Under the pieces are notes generated by a model. That model was given only the letters and a program-made list of their open reading frames with translations, searched no databases and was not told the origin of the DNA. Of a stretch of DNA of 6,272 nt, positions 1 to 6,272 are shown one piece after another. Where the stretch lies: positions 1 to 6,272 of the forward strand of contig DNNS01000432.1 in assembly GCA_003497555.1 (NCBI GenBank), given 5' to 3'. This DNA comes from Spirochaetia bacterium. GTDB taxonomy: Bacteria > Spirochaetota > UBA12135. Within the stretch, counting starts at the first letter, position 1. Each line of letters starts with the position of its first letter. A program made the position numbers and the translations under genes.

Positions 1-698
1 ATATTTTTTTATATAATCTGAGACAAAAATCCACTCGGCCTTCAAACCCATGCTTTCAAGTTTGAGCCGGAATTCTTCACAGTGCCGTACTGTATCAGGC
101 ATCTCAAGATCGTTTTGATATAACAAAAGTGCGTTATCCGGCAGATTATCAGGATTTTCAAAGATACTTCTATTTTCAGGGCTTAAGCAGGGAACACCGA
201 TGCATTTTGAACCGTCAAGTCCTTCTATTTCATAAGGAAAAAAGAATTCATTATCTCAATCATTTAGCAAGACCCATTGAAGACCAAGTTTATTTATAAA
301 GTAAGGAAGCTGGGGATGATATACAACTTCCTGCGGGTAAAAACCTTCAGGCTTGCCCAATTCTCTGGCGGTAATCTCTGTGCCCAGTATTGCAGAATCA
401 AGAGCGCTCACCCCGTCCATACACATACCAACAGGCTCTGAATGTAGGTACCCATAAAACGCGCTTGCCCTTTTTCATGTAGCTTCTTAATGCGGTCAAG
501 TGTTTTTTCCCCGCATATTTTCAATGAATTAAATGTCTGGGACGGTAGCTGGAAATGAATTTTTATATACGGTCTTGCTTCCGTATAATCAAGGAACAGA
601 TTATATATCTTTGGGAATTTTTCTCGGATTATGGATCTCGGTGACCGATCATAATTCATATTCGGATGTACTGCATTTGCAAAATAAATTTTTTTCAA
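1..698 (-). pseudogene. Broken GH57 / polysaccharide-deacetylase-like hydrolase, 5' part
   Basis: This is the N-terminal part of a probable (beta/alpha)7-barrel carbohydrate enzyme; the rest lies beyond the left edge. It starts at TTG (698-696) with AAGGAG (710-705) six bases upstream. The first frame gives 96 residues (NAVHPNMNYD near residue 8, HFQLPSQTFNSLK near 48, FMGTYIQSLL near 81). Homology-like sequence then continues in another frame from about 420 (MDGVSALDSAILGTEI, then GFYPQEVVYHPQLPYF and LGLQWVLLND), is cut by an in-frame TGA at 258-256, and resumes as DNEFFFPYEIEGLDG to the window edge at ISDYIKKY-like residues (VSDYIKKY). The P-x-E segment followed by a 'Gxxxvlxd' strand resembles the GH57 nucleophile region, but that is from memory of the family. 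The net frame change is -1 (or +2) near 421-428. With two lesions it is probably non-functional. Family assignment is moderate; substrate unknown. Confidence 0.6.
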
Positions 699-722
699 TG
701 TGAACTCCTTGTAATTGAGTCA

Positions 723-754
723 TATACGAATAGCTAATGTATGCTATTCGTATA
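723..754. promoter_or_regulatory. Perfect palindrome, probable operator
   Basis: Two perfectly complementary 12-base arms, TATACGAATAGC (723-734) and GCTATTCGTATA (743-754), are separated by 8 bases. The element lies between the -10 box (764-759) and the ribosome binding site (710-705) of the minus-strand gene, covering the expected +1. The position favours a repressor operator; the regulator is unknown. It could instead fold as a 5' stem-loop in the mRNA. Lack of a T-run and the position right after the promoter argue against a terminator. Confidence 0.65.
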
Positions 755-758
755 CCTT

Positions 759-787
759 ATTATAATACGCTTCTGGCGTTTTGTCAA
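759..787 (-). promoter_or_regulatory. Perfect consensus sigma-70 promoter of the broken hydrolase gene
   Basis: On the minus strand TTGACA (787-782) is followed after exactly 17 bases by TATAAT (764-759). Both hexamers and the spacer match the vegetative consensus without a mismatch. The expected transcription start is about 752, giving a leader of roughly 53 bases before the TTG start at 698. The start falls inside the palindrome at 723-754, which would suit repression of a strong promoter. Confidence 0.8.
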
Positions 788-826
788 GATAAAAACCGAA
801 ACATGTGTATTAATATACAAACATCA

Positions 827-832
827 TATAAT
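827..832 (+). promoter_or_regulatory. Weak candidate -10 box for the URO-D-family gene
   Basis: TATAAT on the plus strand lies 44 bases before the ATG at 877. No acceptable -35 hexamer is seen 16-18 bases upstream (TGTGTA region), and the following leader has no clear Shine-Dalgarno sequence. The same 9-mer CATATAATG recurs at 871-879 over the start codon. An activator-dependent promoter or a degraded one would both fit. Confidence 0.25.
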
Positions 833-876
833 GCGCTCATAAAGAATCATTTAACAATACAATTAAGTAGCATATA

Positions 877-2072
877 ATGAGTGTTAACATTACCAGCGAA
901 TATATCAAAAAAGCTGAATTCTTTATTAAAGAAACAAAAAAAAATAACGGTTTGTCGCCGGTAGATTTAGACGTTTTTTGGAAAGATCAGGAAAAAGCCA
1001 TGGCTGATCCTTTTGGAAAAGATATTCCCCAGCTTCCCCTGGGCGCAATTCTTTACTGGGAGTGTGTGTGCGATGAACTTGGAATTACTGAAGACAAAAA
1101 GCGGTTTAATTACGACTTACCCTGGAGAATGGACATTATAAAAAAATATAATGACAAAGCTGAATGCATTGTCGGTAAACGGATTCTTGGTGAAGAAATT
1201 CTTCCGAAAAAATAGCTGAAAATTAAACCGCTTTACGAAATATTTAAAATGGAAAACATCTGGGACAATATATCCCAGTCATGGTGGCTTAAAGAATCTG
1301 CCCGTACCCCTGACGAACTTTCGGCGCTTCTGGATCGGGTGGGAAGACGGCTTGAACCTGGTACATTTGAACGCTTTATGCTTCCAAATAACTGGGAAAA
1401 AGTTAAAAAAGAAATAACCGAAACCGGTGGCGCTGTTCCTCTATACAAAGATCAGCGCGGGCCGGTTACTTTTGCCATGTCGCTTTACAGCACAGAGAAC
1501 CTGATTTTCCTTATTATGGACAATCCGGATGCGGCCAAAAGACTAAGCGGCCTTATTGGTAAAGCAATGTTAAAAAAAATCAAACTTCATCTTAAAGAAG
1601 CCGGGAATAACGAAAATAATTTTCCGCATGGTTTCGATTTTACCGATGATAATTGTTCTTTATTAAATTATGATATGTATATGTTTTTTGCGCATCCGAT
1701 TCTTGACGCTGTCTTTTATGATCAAAGCCCGGATTCTGCAGACGGACGCTACCAACACAGCGATTCCGTTATGGAGCATATTTTACCTGCTCTTTCCAAA
1801 CTACAGCTTACAGGTACTAATTTTGGGTCGAACATTATGGTCGACACCATACGTTCATATCTGCCCCGCGCAGTTATTCGCGGAGAACTGGCGCCGTACA
1901 TACAGCAGAAATGAAGAGGTAAACATCCTTGCCGAACTGTTTCGAGGCTATGAACTTATCGGGAATATCCGCGGGCTGGTGTTTTCAACAGCCCGCGGAT
2001 ATAAATAACGGATCGCGGCTTACCGGTATGCGCCTTTTGATGAGGGCAATACAAAAATACTGCAGATATTAA
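877..2072 (+). pseudogene. Broken uroporphyrinogen decarboxylase (URO-D) family gene
   Basis: One coding sequence of about 396 codons is split by three lesions. Codons 877-1212 (FWKDQEKAMADPFGKDIP near residue 35) end at TAG 1213-1215. The same frame then continues open (LKIKPLYEIF before MENIWDN at 1249) through DDNCSLLNYDMYMFF, QHSDSVMEHILP and GTNFGSNIMVDTIRSYLP. At about 1897-1901 the reading must move to the next frame (YSRNEEVNILAELF, GLVFSTA), and at about 1992-1995 again (DINNGSRLTGMRLLM), ending at TAA 2070-2072. The order of these blocks matches URO-D-like proteins of the COG0407 type, which include heme-pathway decarboxylases and corrinoid methyltransferase partners; nothing here points to heme synthesis. 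An in-frame TAG stands immediately before the start, so ATG 877 is the earliest start; no good ribosome binding site is seen. Non-functional unless the lesions are sequencing errors. Confidence 0.8.
1965..2002. repeat. Perfect 14-bp inverted repeat within the URO-D pseudogene
   Basis: Arms at 1965-1978 (ATATCCGCGGGCTG) and 1989-2002 (CAGCCCGCGGATAT) are fully complementary, with a 10-base loop. Neither strand has a T-run after the stem, so a Rho-independent terminator is unlikely. The second arm contains the third frame lesion of the gene. The GC-rich stem could slow transcription converging from either side, but no dedicated role is apparent. Confidence 0.75.
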
Positions 2073-2134
2073 TGATAAGTTATTATTACAGCAGCGGGTA
2101 TAAAACATCAGTAAAGCGCGTTAGCGAGGAAGCT
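2073..2134. other. Short convergent intergenic gap with no recognisable terminator
   Basis: These 62 bases separate the 3' end of the URO-D pseudogene from the 3' end of the binding-protein gene on the opposite strand. I see only a weak AT-rich imperfect stem near 2072-2090 and no GC stem followed by T residues on either strand. Termination of the minus-strand operon may be Rho-dependent or occur further left. Confidence 0.4.
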
Positions 2135-3439
2135 CTAATTCAGCTCATATTCCTCTCGAAAATTATCCAGCAGTTTCTGATATTTTTCCTGATACTGTTT
2201 GAGAATCGGCTCCACTGTCTTTTGTTCTAAAATTTTATAATTAATTTCATTATTCAGTTCTTTAATCCCCTGTACCTCAACCCGATATAATGGCGTAATG
2301 CTAATTGAGTCCAGCGAATCAAGCAATACTTTCTGATTCGGCGGGAGCGGTGCAGAATTAAAAAAGGCGCCGATACTTTCTTTAGTTGTAAAAATCGGCA
2401 GATCAATACCGCGACTAACGAATTGCTTCGCTCCGTCCGGCCCTGCGATCATTTTCATAAATTTCCAGGCTGCTTCCGGGTATTTTGTTTTACTGCTCAT
2501 GACCCAGCAGTGTGAATAAAAATCACTGCGCCGAACTCCGTCACTGCCTTTGGGAACACCAATAACATCCCATTTGAATCTGGCTCCAACTTCATTACGC
2601 AATACGGAACGTGTATATGCGCTAGCGAAGAACAAGGCTATTCTGCCAGTCTGGAATAATTCCGTGGTTGAGGTATCCTGCAGTTCATAAGGAGTGGGTA
2701 CGGTTTTATGGGTAAAATATGACCAATCGTACAGCCAGGCGGTTTTTTTTAATACATCGGGATCAGTTAAAAGCATTTTTTTCCAGTCACTGCTGACGGG
2801 GAAATAAGAGACATTAGGCATAGAATAACCTTCGGAAATTAAATAATGCCGCAATAAAAGTGTACTTAAGCCATAAGAAGTATTGCCTTCCTTATTGGCG
2901 TGTAGTGTAAATTTATTTGCAAGTTCCATGCATTGAGTCCAGTTAATTGAGTCATCAGGGGCGGGTAACCCAAATTTTTCAAACAGATCTTTATTATAAT
3001 AAATTCCCATTGTTTGACAGCCTTTGGCAAAAGTGACTATTTTCCCGTTTAATTTCATAACTTCACGGACGCGGTGATGTATGGAAGATAACAGGGCAGG
3101 ATCTTTTTCAAAGAAGCGATCAAGATCTTGAACAACGCCTTTTTTATAAAAATTGTATAAGTGATTTGGAGGCAGCTCAAACAGATCGATTTGTTCCCCG
3201 GATGCAATCATGGATAGAATTTTGCCCCAATTCTGTCTGTTCATTTCACCAATTTGCACAACGTACCCAGGATTCTTTTTTTCAAATCGATTTGCCATAT
3301 TTCTAATGATAACTTTATTGGGATCTGAAGCGTTTGACCAGGCCATATAAATTACTAATTTTACTTTTTTTTCTTTTTTTGTGGCGCATCCAAATACTGC
3401 CACTAGCAGCAAAACAAGCAATGTAATTTTTAATTTCAT
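2135..3439 (-). CDS. ABC transporter sugar-binding lipoprotein (SBP family 1)
   Basis: A 434-residue extracytoplasmic solute-binding protein that would capture a sugar or oligosaccharide and deliver it to an ABC permease. Residues 1-17 form a lipoprotein signal (Lys-rich start, hydrophobic stretch of Leu/Val) with lipidation at Cys18 in VFGC; Ala19 at +2 is compatible with outer-leaflet or outer-membrane sorting in Gram-negatives. Family 1 traits include RFEKKNPGYVVQ (51-62), YYNKDLFEKFGLPAP (147-161), LFQTGRIALFF (261-271), WDVIGVPKG (290-298) and YPEAAWKFMKMIAGPDGAKQF (320-340). ATG 3439 has GGAGGAA (3451-3445) five bases upstream. It is the last gene of the kinase-isomerase operon, 48 bases after the isomerase stop, and ends with TAG. 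No permease or ATPase lies in the window. Its sampled G+C (about 40%) is below that of the two enzyme genes. The exact ligand cannot be read from sequence; context suggests the sugar handled by the isomerase and kinase. Confidence 0.85.
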   Translation of the reverse strand: MKLKITLLVLLLVAVFGCATKKEKKVKLVIYMAWSNASDPNKVIIRNMANRFEKKNPGYVVQIGEMNRQNWGKILSMIASGEQIDLFELPPNHLYNFYKKGVVQDLDRFFEKDPALLSSIHHRVREVMKLNGKIVTFAKGCQTMGIYYNKDLFEKFGLPAPDDSINWTQCMELANKFTLHANKEGNTSYGLSTLLLRHYLISEGYSMPNVSYFPVSSDWKKMLLTDPDVLKKTAWLYDWSYFTHKTVPTPYELQDTSTTELFQTGRIALFFASAYTRSVLRNEVGARFKWDVIGVPKGSDGVRRSDFYSHCWVMSSKTKYPEAAWKFMKMIAGPDGAKQFVSRGIDLPIFTTKESIGAFFNSAPLPPNQKVLLDSLDSISITPLYRVEVQGIKELNNEINYKILEQKTVEPILKQYQEKYQKLLDNFREEYELN

Positions 3440-3472
3440 AGTAGTTCCTCCAAAATAATATTTATCATAATT

Positions 3473-3501
3473 TTTATACCGTAATCATTACATAGCATCA
3501 A
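3473..3501 (-). promoter_or_regulatory. Candidate internal promoter for the binding-protein gene
   Basis: On the minus strand TTGATG (3501-3496, inside the isomerase 3' end) and TATAAA (3478-3473) are 17 bases apart, matching the sigma-70 consensus at 4/6 and 5/6 positions. Transcription would start near 3466 and leave a leader of about 27 bases. It could raise binding-protein expression above that of the upstream enzymes. AT-rich gaps produce such matches by chance, so this is tentative. Confidence 0.35.
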
Positions 3502-4594
3502 TTAAAATCTCTTCAATCTCGCCCCGGTGCGCTGACGGATCCAGATAGCACGCCATAAGCCGGTTGTGCGGCAGTTTCTCAATGCGTTCGTTCATCCGTG
3601 TGATCGCTTTGATTGAAAGTCTGATGGCCTGCTTCGGTGGCATACGTTCGGGATTGATATCAAGACCGAAATATTCCTTATAACCGGCGATTTTAAGAGC
3701 GTAAAGCAGCGCTTCGGCCTGCTGCCATTCCACTACTCCCACATTCAGGTCCTGATCATAATTTCCCGCCGGCTGGCTGTTCCAGTGCGTATGCGCGAGA
3801 CGGCCTTCCCGCAGGCACATGCTGTAAGCGCAGGCCGCGTCTTCATACCCCATGCGCACATGCCCGATTTCTGGATTGAGGCCAACCAAGACCTGGCCGG
3901 AGGCAAGCAGTTTCAGATTTTCGCTGCTGCCCAGCCTGCTCTCGATGCGCTGAGCCGCGAGAATACCTTCGGCGGTTGTGCGGTAAATATTATTTGGCGC
4001 CGGCTCATATGGTTTCGGTTCAATCGCGATACGCACGCCCGGAACGGTGTCAAGCTCTTCTGCCATTGCACCTTCAAAAAAATCCCACATCCAGAAATAA
4101 TTTGTACCGAGCGGGTATGTGTACCCGTCGATACCAGGCCAGGAAATCGCGCATGACGCCCCCGTTTCTTTAACTATTCGCAAGGCTTCACTGGCTATAG
4201 TAATTGCTTTCTGCCGTATTTTTTTATCAGGATTCGAGAGCGCTCCGAATTCGAAATCTTTTTCGTAAAAATGAGAAAAAGGCACGCCGATCAGTTTGAT
4301 CCCTGATTTTTTTTCCAGGTCTTTATATAAATGCAGGTTGTCAATATTGATTTCCGCCGGGTAATGCGCTTCAATTCCAGTGATACCGAGTTCCGCGAGC
4401 TCTGCCGCCAGGTCAAGCCGTTCTTTAATGGTTTTCGGCGCGGTATATGGTTCATGAAAGCGGCCACCGCCGGAATTCAGGCACCAAATGCCGACGGAAA
4501 ATTTAGGATGGATTTTAAAATCGCAACAGTGTTTTAACAGTTCTTCAGGTGTTTGTAGTATTTTTTGATAAGAAAGATCAGGCAAGGAATACAT
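3488..4594 (-). CDS. Xylose-isomerase-like TIM-barrel sugar isomerase
   Basis: A 368-residue cytoplasmic enzyme of the xylose isomerase superfamily, expected to interconvert an aldose and ketose with two divalent metals. Visible blocks are FSVGIWCLNSGGGRF (32-46), His77 in GIEAHYP (the ring-opening His of xylose isomerase), Trp152 in AISWPG, Glu192 and Lys194 in IEPKP, Glu242 and His245 in NPEIGH, Asp280 and Asp282 in NYDQDL, and Asp312 in GLDINP. Compared with Streptomyces-type (class I) xylose isomerase, spacings E/H (3), 270-280-282 and 282-312 (30) match, but the first-site Asp is His270 and the Asp partner of His77 is not evident. A His ligand here is typical of L-rhamnose isomerase. Length is close to class I xylose isomerase (about 390). 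ATG 4594 lies one base after the kinase stop, with GGAG (4604-4601) six bases upstream, so translation is probably coupled. Isomerase activity is likely; xylose as substrate is only inferred. An epimerase is an alternative. Confidence 0.75.
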   Translation of the reverse strand: MYSLPDLSYQKILQTPEELLKHCCDFKIHPKFSVGIWCLNSGGGRFHEPYTAPKTIKERLDLAAELAELGITGIEAHYPAEINIDNLHLYKDLEKKSGIKLIGVPFSHFYEKDFEFGALSNPDKKIRQKAITIASEALRIVKETGASCAISWPGIDGYTYPLGTNYFWMWDFFEGAMAEELDTVPGVRIAIEPKPYEPAPNNIYRTTAEGILAAQRIESRLGSSENLKLLASGQVLVGLNPEIGHVRMGYEDAACAYSMCLREGRLAHTHWNSQPAGNYDQDLNVGVVEWQQAEALLYALKIAGYKEYFGLDINPERMPPKQAIRLSIKAITRMNERIEKLPHNRLMACYLDPSAHRGEIEEILIDAM

Positions 4595-4595
4595 G

Positions 4596-6170
4596 TCAGT
4601 CTCCTATATGTATTAATTTTTTTTCAAGTTTTTGATAACGCTCCATAAGTACGGATACTGCCGGATGGGTTTTCGAATCAGGCAGTATGATTTTTTCGGC
4701 AATACTCGCGGCAATATTTATGATCTGCTGATACGATTTTTTATTCATAATTCTCAGGCAGCTTAGCGCACATCCATACGGCGCCGCAAATGACGTCTGG
4801 GGAAGTATGTGCAGCGGTTTTGCAAAAACATCCGCTATTATGCGGCAGAGCCCTGCATTTGCCGCGCCGCCGCCGGCTGCCAAAATTATATCACTGGCCA
4901 AGTGTTTGCTATGGAGTCTGAGAGAAAGCGCCTGGCTTATGTGCAGAGCCCTGATATTGGTGCGGGTATCTGATTTGTTAAATCCGTCTCTTACAATGCC
5001 GCGGGATTTTACCGGAACGGATTCGGATTCAAGATAGGGCAGCATAAGCGGATCGTTTGCATCTATTTGCCCGTCAGTAAATTTTTGGTACTCAAACCAA
5101 TCTGCTGCAGTCGGTTTGCTGCCATGCGTAATATACTCACGGATAAAAAAATCATGCACTTTACTGCCGTTGGTAATGCATGAGAGAGCCATGGCCGTAC
5201 CGGGAATAAAACCGAATATATTATATTCCTGGCCGGGGCACGTGTATATTTTTTTTAAAACGCCGTTTACCGTGTAGCTGGAACCCAATGAGATTGTGGT
5301 TGCGGCGCCCATGCCGAGTAAGGTAGCCGGGTTGTCGCCAGTCCCCAGTAATATTATACATTCCGGATTTGCGCCATAGCGCCGCGAGAAATATGCGGAA
5401 ATACGTCCGGCAGGTTTATCATACGCAGCCATTCTGCCGAGTTTTTTTGCAAAATATTTGGGATTTATACCTGCGTATGCAGCTGCTTGTTTTATCAGTA
5501 TCTTGCTCCAACCGGGAAAACGGATTGACAGATTATTTAAATTTGTGCCCCATCCATCACCTGTGTCAACAGGGCATATTTTGCCGCATAATATAGAAGT
5601 AACAAACGCGCTTAAAACCTGAATATGAACGGTTCCGCTGTACTCTGCGGGATTTTCTTTTGCCCATTTCATGATCTGCGCGGCTGCGAAACGGCATTCG
5701 CCTCGATTGCCGCACTTTGATTCTAACCCGCCATGGCCGGCTAGTGCAGAGACGAGGAACAAGGTTTCCTCGGCGGTGGAACGGTCTTCCCAGATTGGCA
5801 CAGCTTGTCGGCTGAAACAATCTGAAAGCTGCAGAAGTGATTGTTCGTGATCCAATATCTGTAATTTTTCGCTGAATATTTTTTTTGTATAAACAGTGGC
5901 GTGCTGCATACAATCGCATTTGATGGCCCGGCAGTGCGGCAAGAATGGTTTTAAAACGCTAAATAAACCATCAAGCGCTTCGAGCAGTAATAACGGGGAA
6001 GTGCGGCGTACTGCCGAATCGGAATGAGGGAGGATGCCGCCTGCGGTTTTGTATTGCGGAAATCTTTCGTCATATGCAAGCGAGCCGCTTGCGAGTATGG
6101 CGGCTGTTTCGTCAAGAACCACGTATTTAGCTGATTGCGTGCTTAGCTCGATACCGATTACCGTTCTCAT
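4596..6170 (-). CDS. FGGY-family carbohydrate kinase, xylulokinase-like
   Basis: A 524-residue cytoplasmic ATP-dependent sugar kinase that would phosphorylate the ketose made by the neighbouring isomerase. Two actin-fold domains are visible: IGIELSTQSAKYVVLD (5-20), FPQYKTAGGILPHSD (37-51), CMQHATVY (87-94), PIWEDRST (125-132), VDTGDGWGTNLNNL (201-214), GTGDNPATLLGMG (276-288) with probable catalytic Asp279, ISLGSSYT (293-300) and AAGGGAANAGLCRIIADVF (431-449). The order and wording resemble eukaryotic XYLB-type xylulokinase (FRTQGGVHVHKD, QQHGSVY, TGDNPASLAGM) more than E. coli XylB, and the length fits. In the first motif the usual Asp is Glu8, a conservative change at a position reported as important in XylB. 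ATG 6170 overlaps the stop of the upstream regulator (ATGA) and GGGGA (6181-6177) lies six bases upstream. Kinase family assignment is firm; D-xylulose as substrate is likely but unproven. Confidence 0.85.
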   Translation of the reverse strand: MRTVIGIELSTQSAKYVVLDETAAILASGSLAYDERFPQYKTAGGILPHSDSAVRRTSPLLLLEALDGLFSVLKPFLPHCRAIKCDCMQHATVYTKKIFSEKLQILDHEQSLLQLSDCFSRQAVPIWEDRSTAEETLFLVSALAGHGGLESKCGNRGECRFAAAQIMKWAKENPAEYSGTVHIQVLSAFVTSILCGKICPVDTGDGWGTNLNNLSIRFPGWSKILIKQAAAYAGINPKYFAKKLGRMAAYDKPAGRISAYFSRRYGANPECIILLGTGDNPATLLGMGAATTISLGSSYTVNGVLKKIYTCPGQEYNIFGFIPGTAMALSCITNGSKVHDFFIREYITHGSKPTAADWFEYQKFTDGQIDANDPLMLPYLESESVPVKSRGIVRDGFNKSDTRTNIRALHISQALSLRLHSKHLASDIILAAGGGAANAGLCRIIADVFAKPLHILPQTSFAAPYGCALSCLRIMNKKSYQQIINIAASIAEKIILPDSKTHPAVSVLMERYQKLEKKLIHIGD

Positions 6171-6272
6171 AAAACATCCCCGCTGTAGAATGGTAATGTT
6201 TCGCGAATCACAATATCGATTGGCATAAACGATGGTGTTGCGGCTTCTTCTTCTTCTGAATTGATAATACGG
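6167..6272 (-). CDS. C-terminal end of a probable LacI-family transcriptional regulator (partial)
   Basis: The minus strand carries an open frame from the window edge to TGA 6169-6167, giving 34 residues: RIINSEEEEAATPSFM, then PIDIVIRETLPFYSGDVL. The pattern of an acidic loop, 'P-x-x-I/L-V-I-R-E-T/S' and a short tail is the usual last strand of LacI/GalR-type sugar-binding domains. The stop overlaps the kinase start by four bases (ATGA), so both belong to one transcript. A local repressor responding to the operon's sugar is the natural role. Only the tail is visible, so a GntR-LacI hybrid or a periplasmic-binding-like protein without a DNA-binding domain cannot be excluded. Confidence 0.6.
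   Translation of the reverse strand, partial: RIINSEEEEAATPSFMPIDIVIRETLPFYSGDVL

Noticed and set aside
806..819. Small palindrome TGTAT-TAAT-ATACA in the divergent region
   Set aside because: Five-base AT-rich arms in an AT-rich gap; too weak to call an operator without conservation.
877..1914. Two separate neighbouring genes (112 and 221 residues) on the plus strand
   Set aside because: They are in the same frame, separated by one TAG and 11 open codons. Their content is successive parts of one URO-D-type protein, and no ribosome binding site precedes 1249.
1965..2002. Rho-independent terminator at the 14-bp hairpin
   Set aside because: No T-run follows on either strand, and the hairpin lies inside the reconstructed coding region before its stop.
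1670..2008. A plus-strand open frame of 112 codons overlapping the URO-D gene
   Set aside because: Only its last third (from about 1901) is protein-like, and it is the continuation of the URO-D gene after a frameshift. The earlier part is an out-of-frame shadow.
2126..2155. Inverted GAGGAA/TTCCTC pair around the binding-protein stop codon
   Set aside because: Arms of only six bases with an 18-base loop and no T-run; this is expected by chance.
3785..4537. Plus-strand open frames opposite the isomerase gene
   Set aside because: Antisense shadows of a well-conserved minus-strand gene, with no protein-family resemblance of their own.
5566..5919. Minus-strand open frame of 117 codons inside the kinase gene
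   Set aside because: It is out of frame with the kinase, whose conserved motifs run through this stretch; its composition is shadow-like.
1..6272. A novel defence, mobile or RNA-based system
   Set aside because: I looked for repeats with spacers, transposase or integrase motifs, tRNA-like folds and toxin-antitoxin pairs on both strands and found none.

Overview
This is a carbohydrate-catabolism neighbourhood from a Gram-negative-like bacterium. The lipoprotein signal peptide, a LacI-type regulator, a xylulokinase/xylose-isomerase pair and a URO-D-family gene unrelated to heme context are the kind of mix common in Lentisphaerota/Kiritimatiellota, Planctomycetota and some Spirochaetota. That placement is an impression only, because the window has no phylogenetic marker. 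Sampled lines suggest about 50% G+C in the kinase and isomerase genes and about 40% in the transporter gene.

Right part (2135-6272, minus strand): an intact, tightly packed operon. In transcription order it holds the last 34 codons of a probable LacI-family repressor, an FGGY carbohydrate kinase resembling xylulokinase (ATGA overlap with the repressor), a xylose-isomerase-like TIM-barrel enzyme (1-base gap), and an ABC-transporter sugar-binding lipoprotein (48-base gap with its own candidate promoter). Together they suggest uptake, isomerisation and phosphorylation of a pentose or related sugar under a local repressor. No permease or ATPase gene lies in the window.

Left part (1-2072): two divergent genes, both broken. 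On the minus strand is the 5' part of a GH57/polysaccharide-deacetylase-like barrel enzyme with one frameshift and one in-frame stop, running off the left edge. On the plus strand is a uroporphyrinogen-decarboxylase-family gene with one in-frame TAG and two frameshifts. Between them, the minus-strand gene still has a perfect consensus promoter (TTGACA, 17 bases, TATAAT) with a perfect 12-bp-arm palindrome across its expected transcription start.

The most notable points are the decayed divergent pair with its intact control region, a frameshift in the URO-D gene that sits inside a perfect 14-bp inverted repeat and looks like quasipalindrome-templated mutation, and a mixed metal site in the isomerase (xylose-isomerase spacing but a His where xylose isomerase has an Asp, as in rhamnose isomerase). 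I see no phage, CRISPR, transposon, RNA gene or new defence-type system here.
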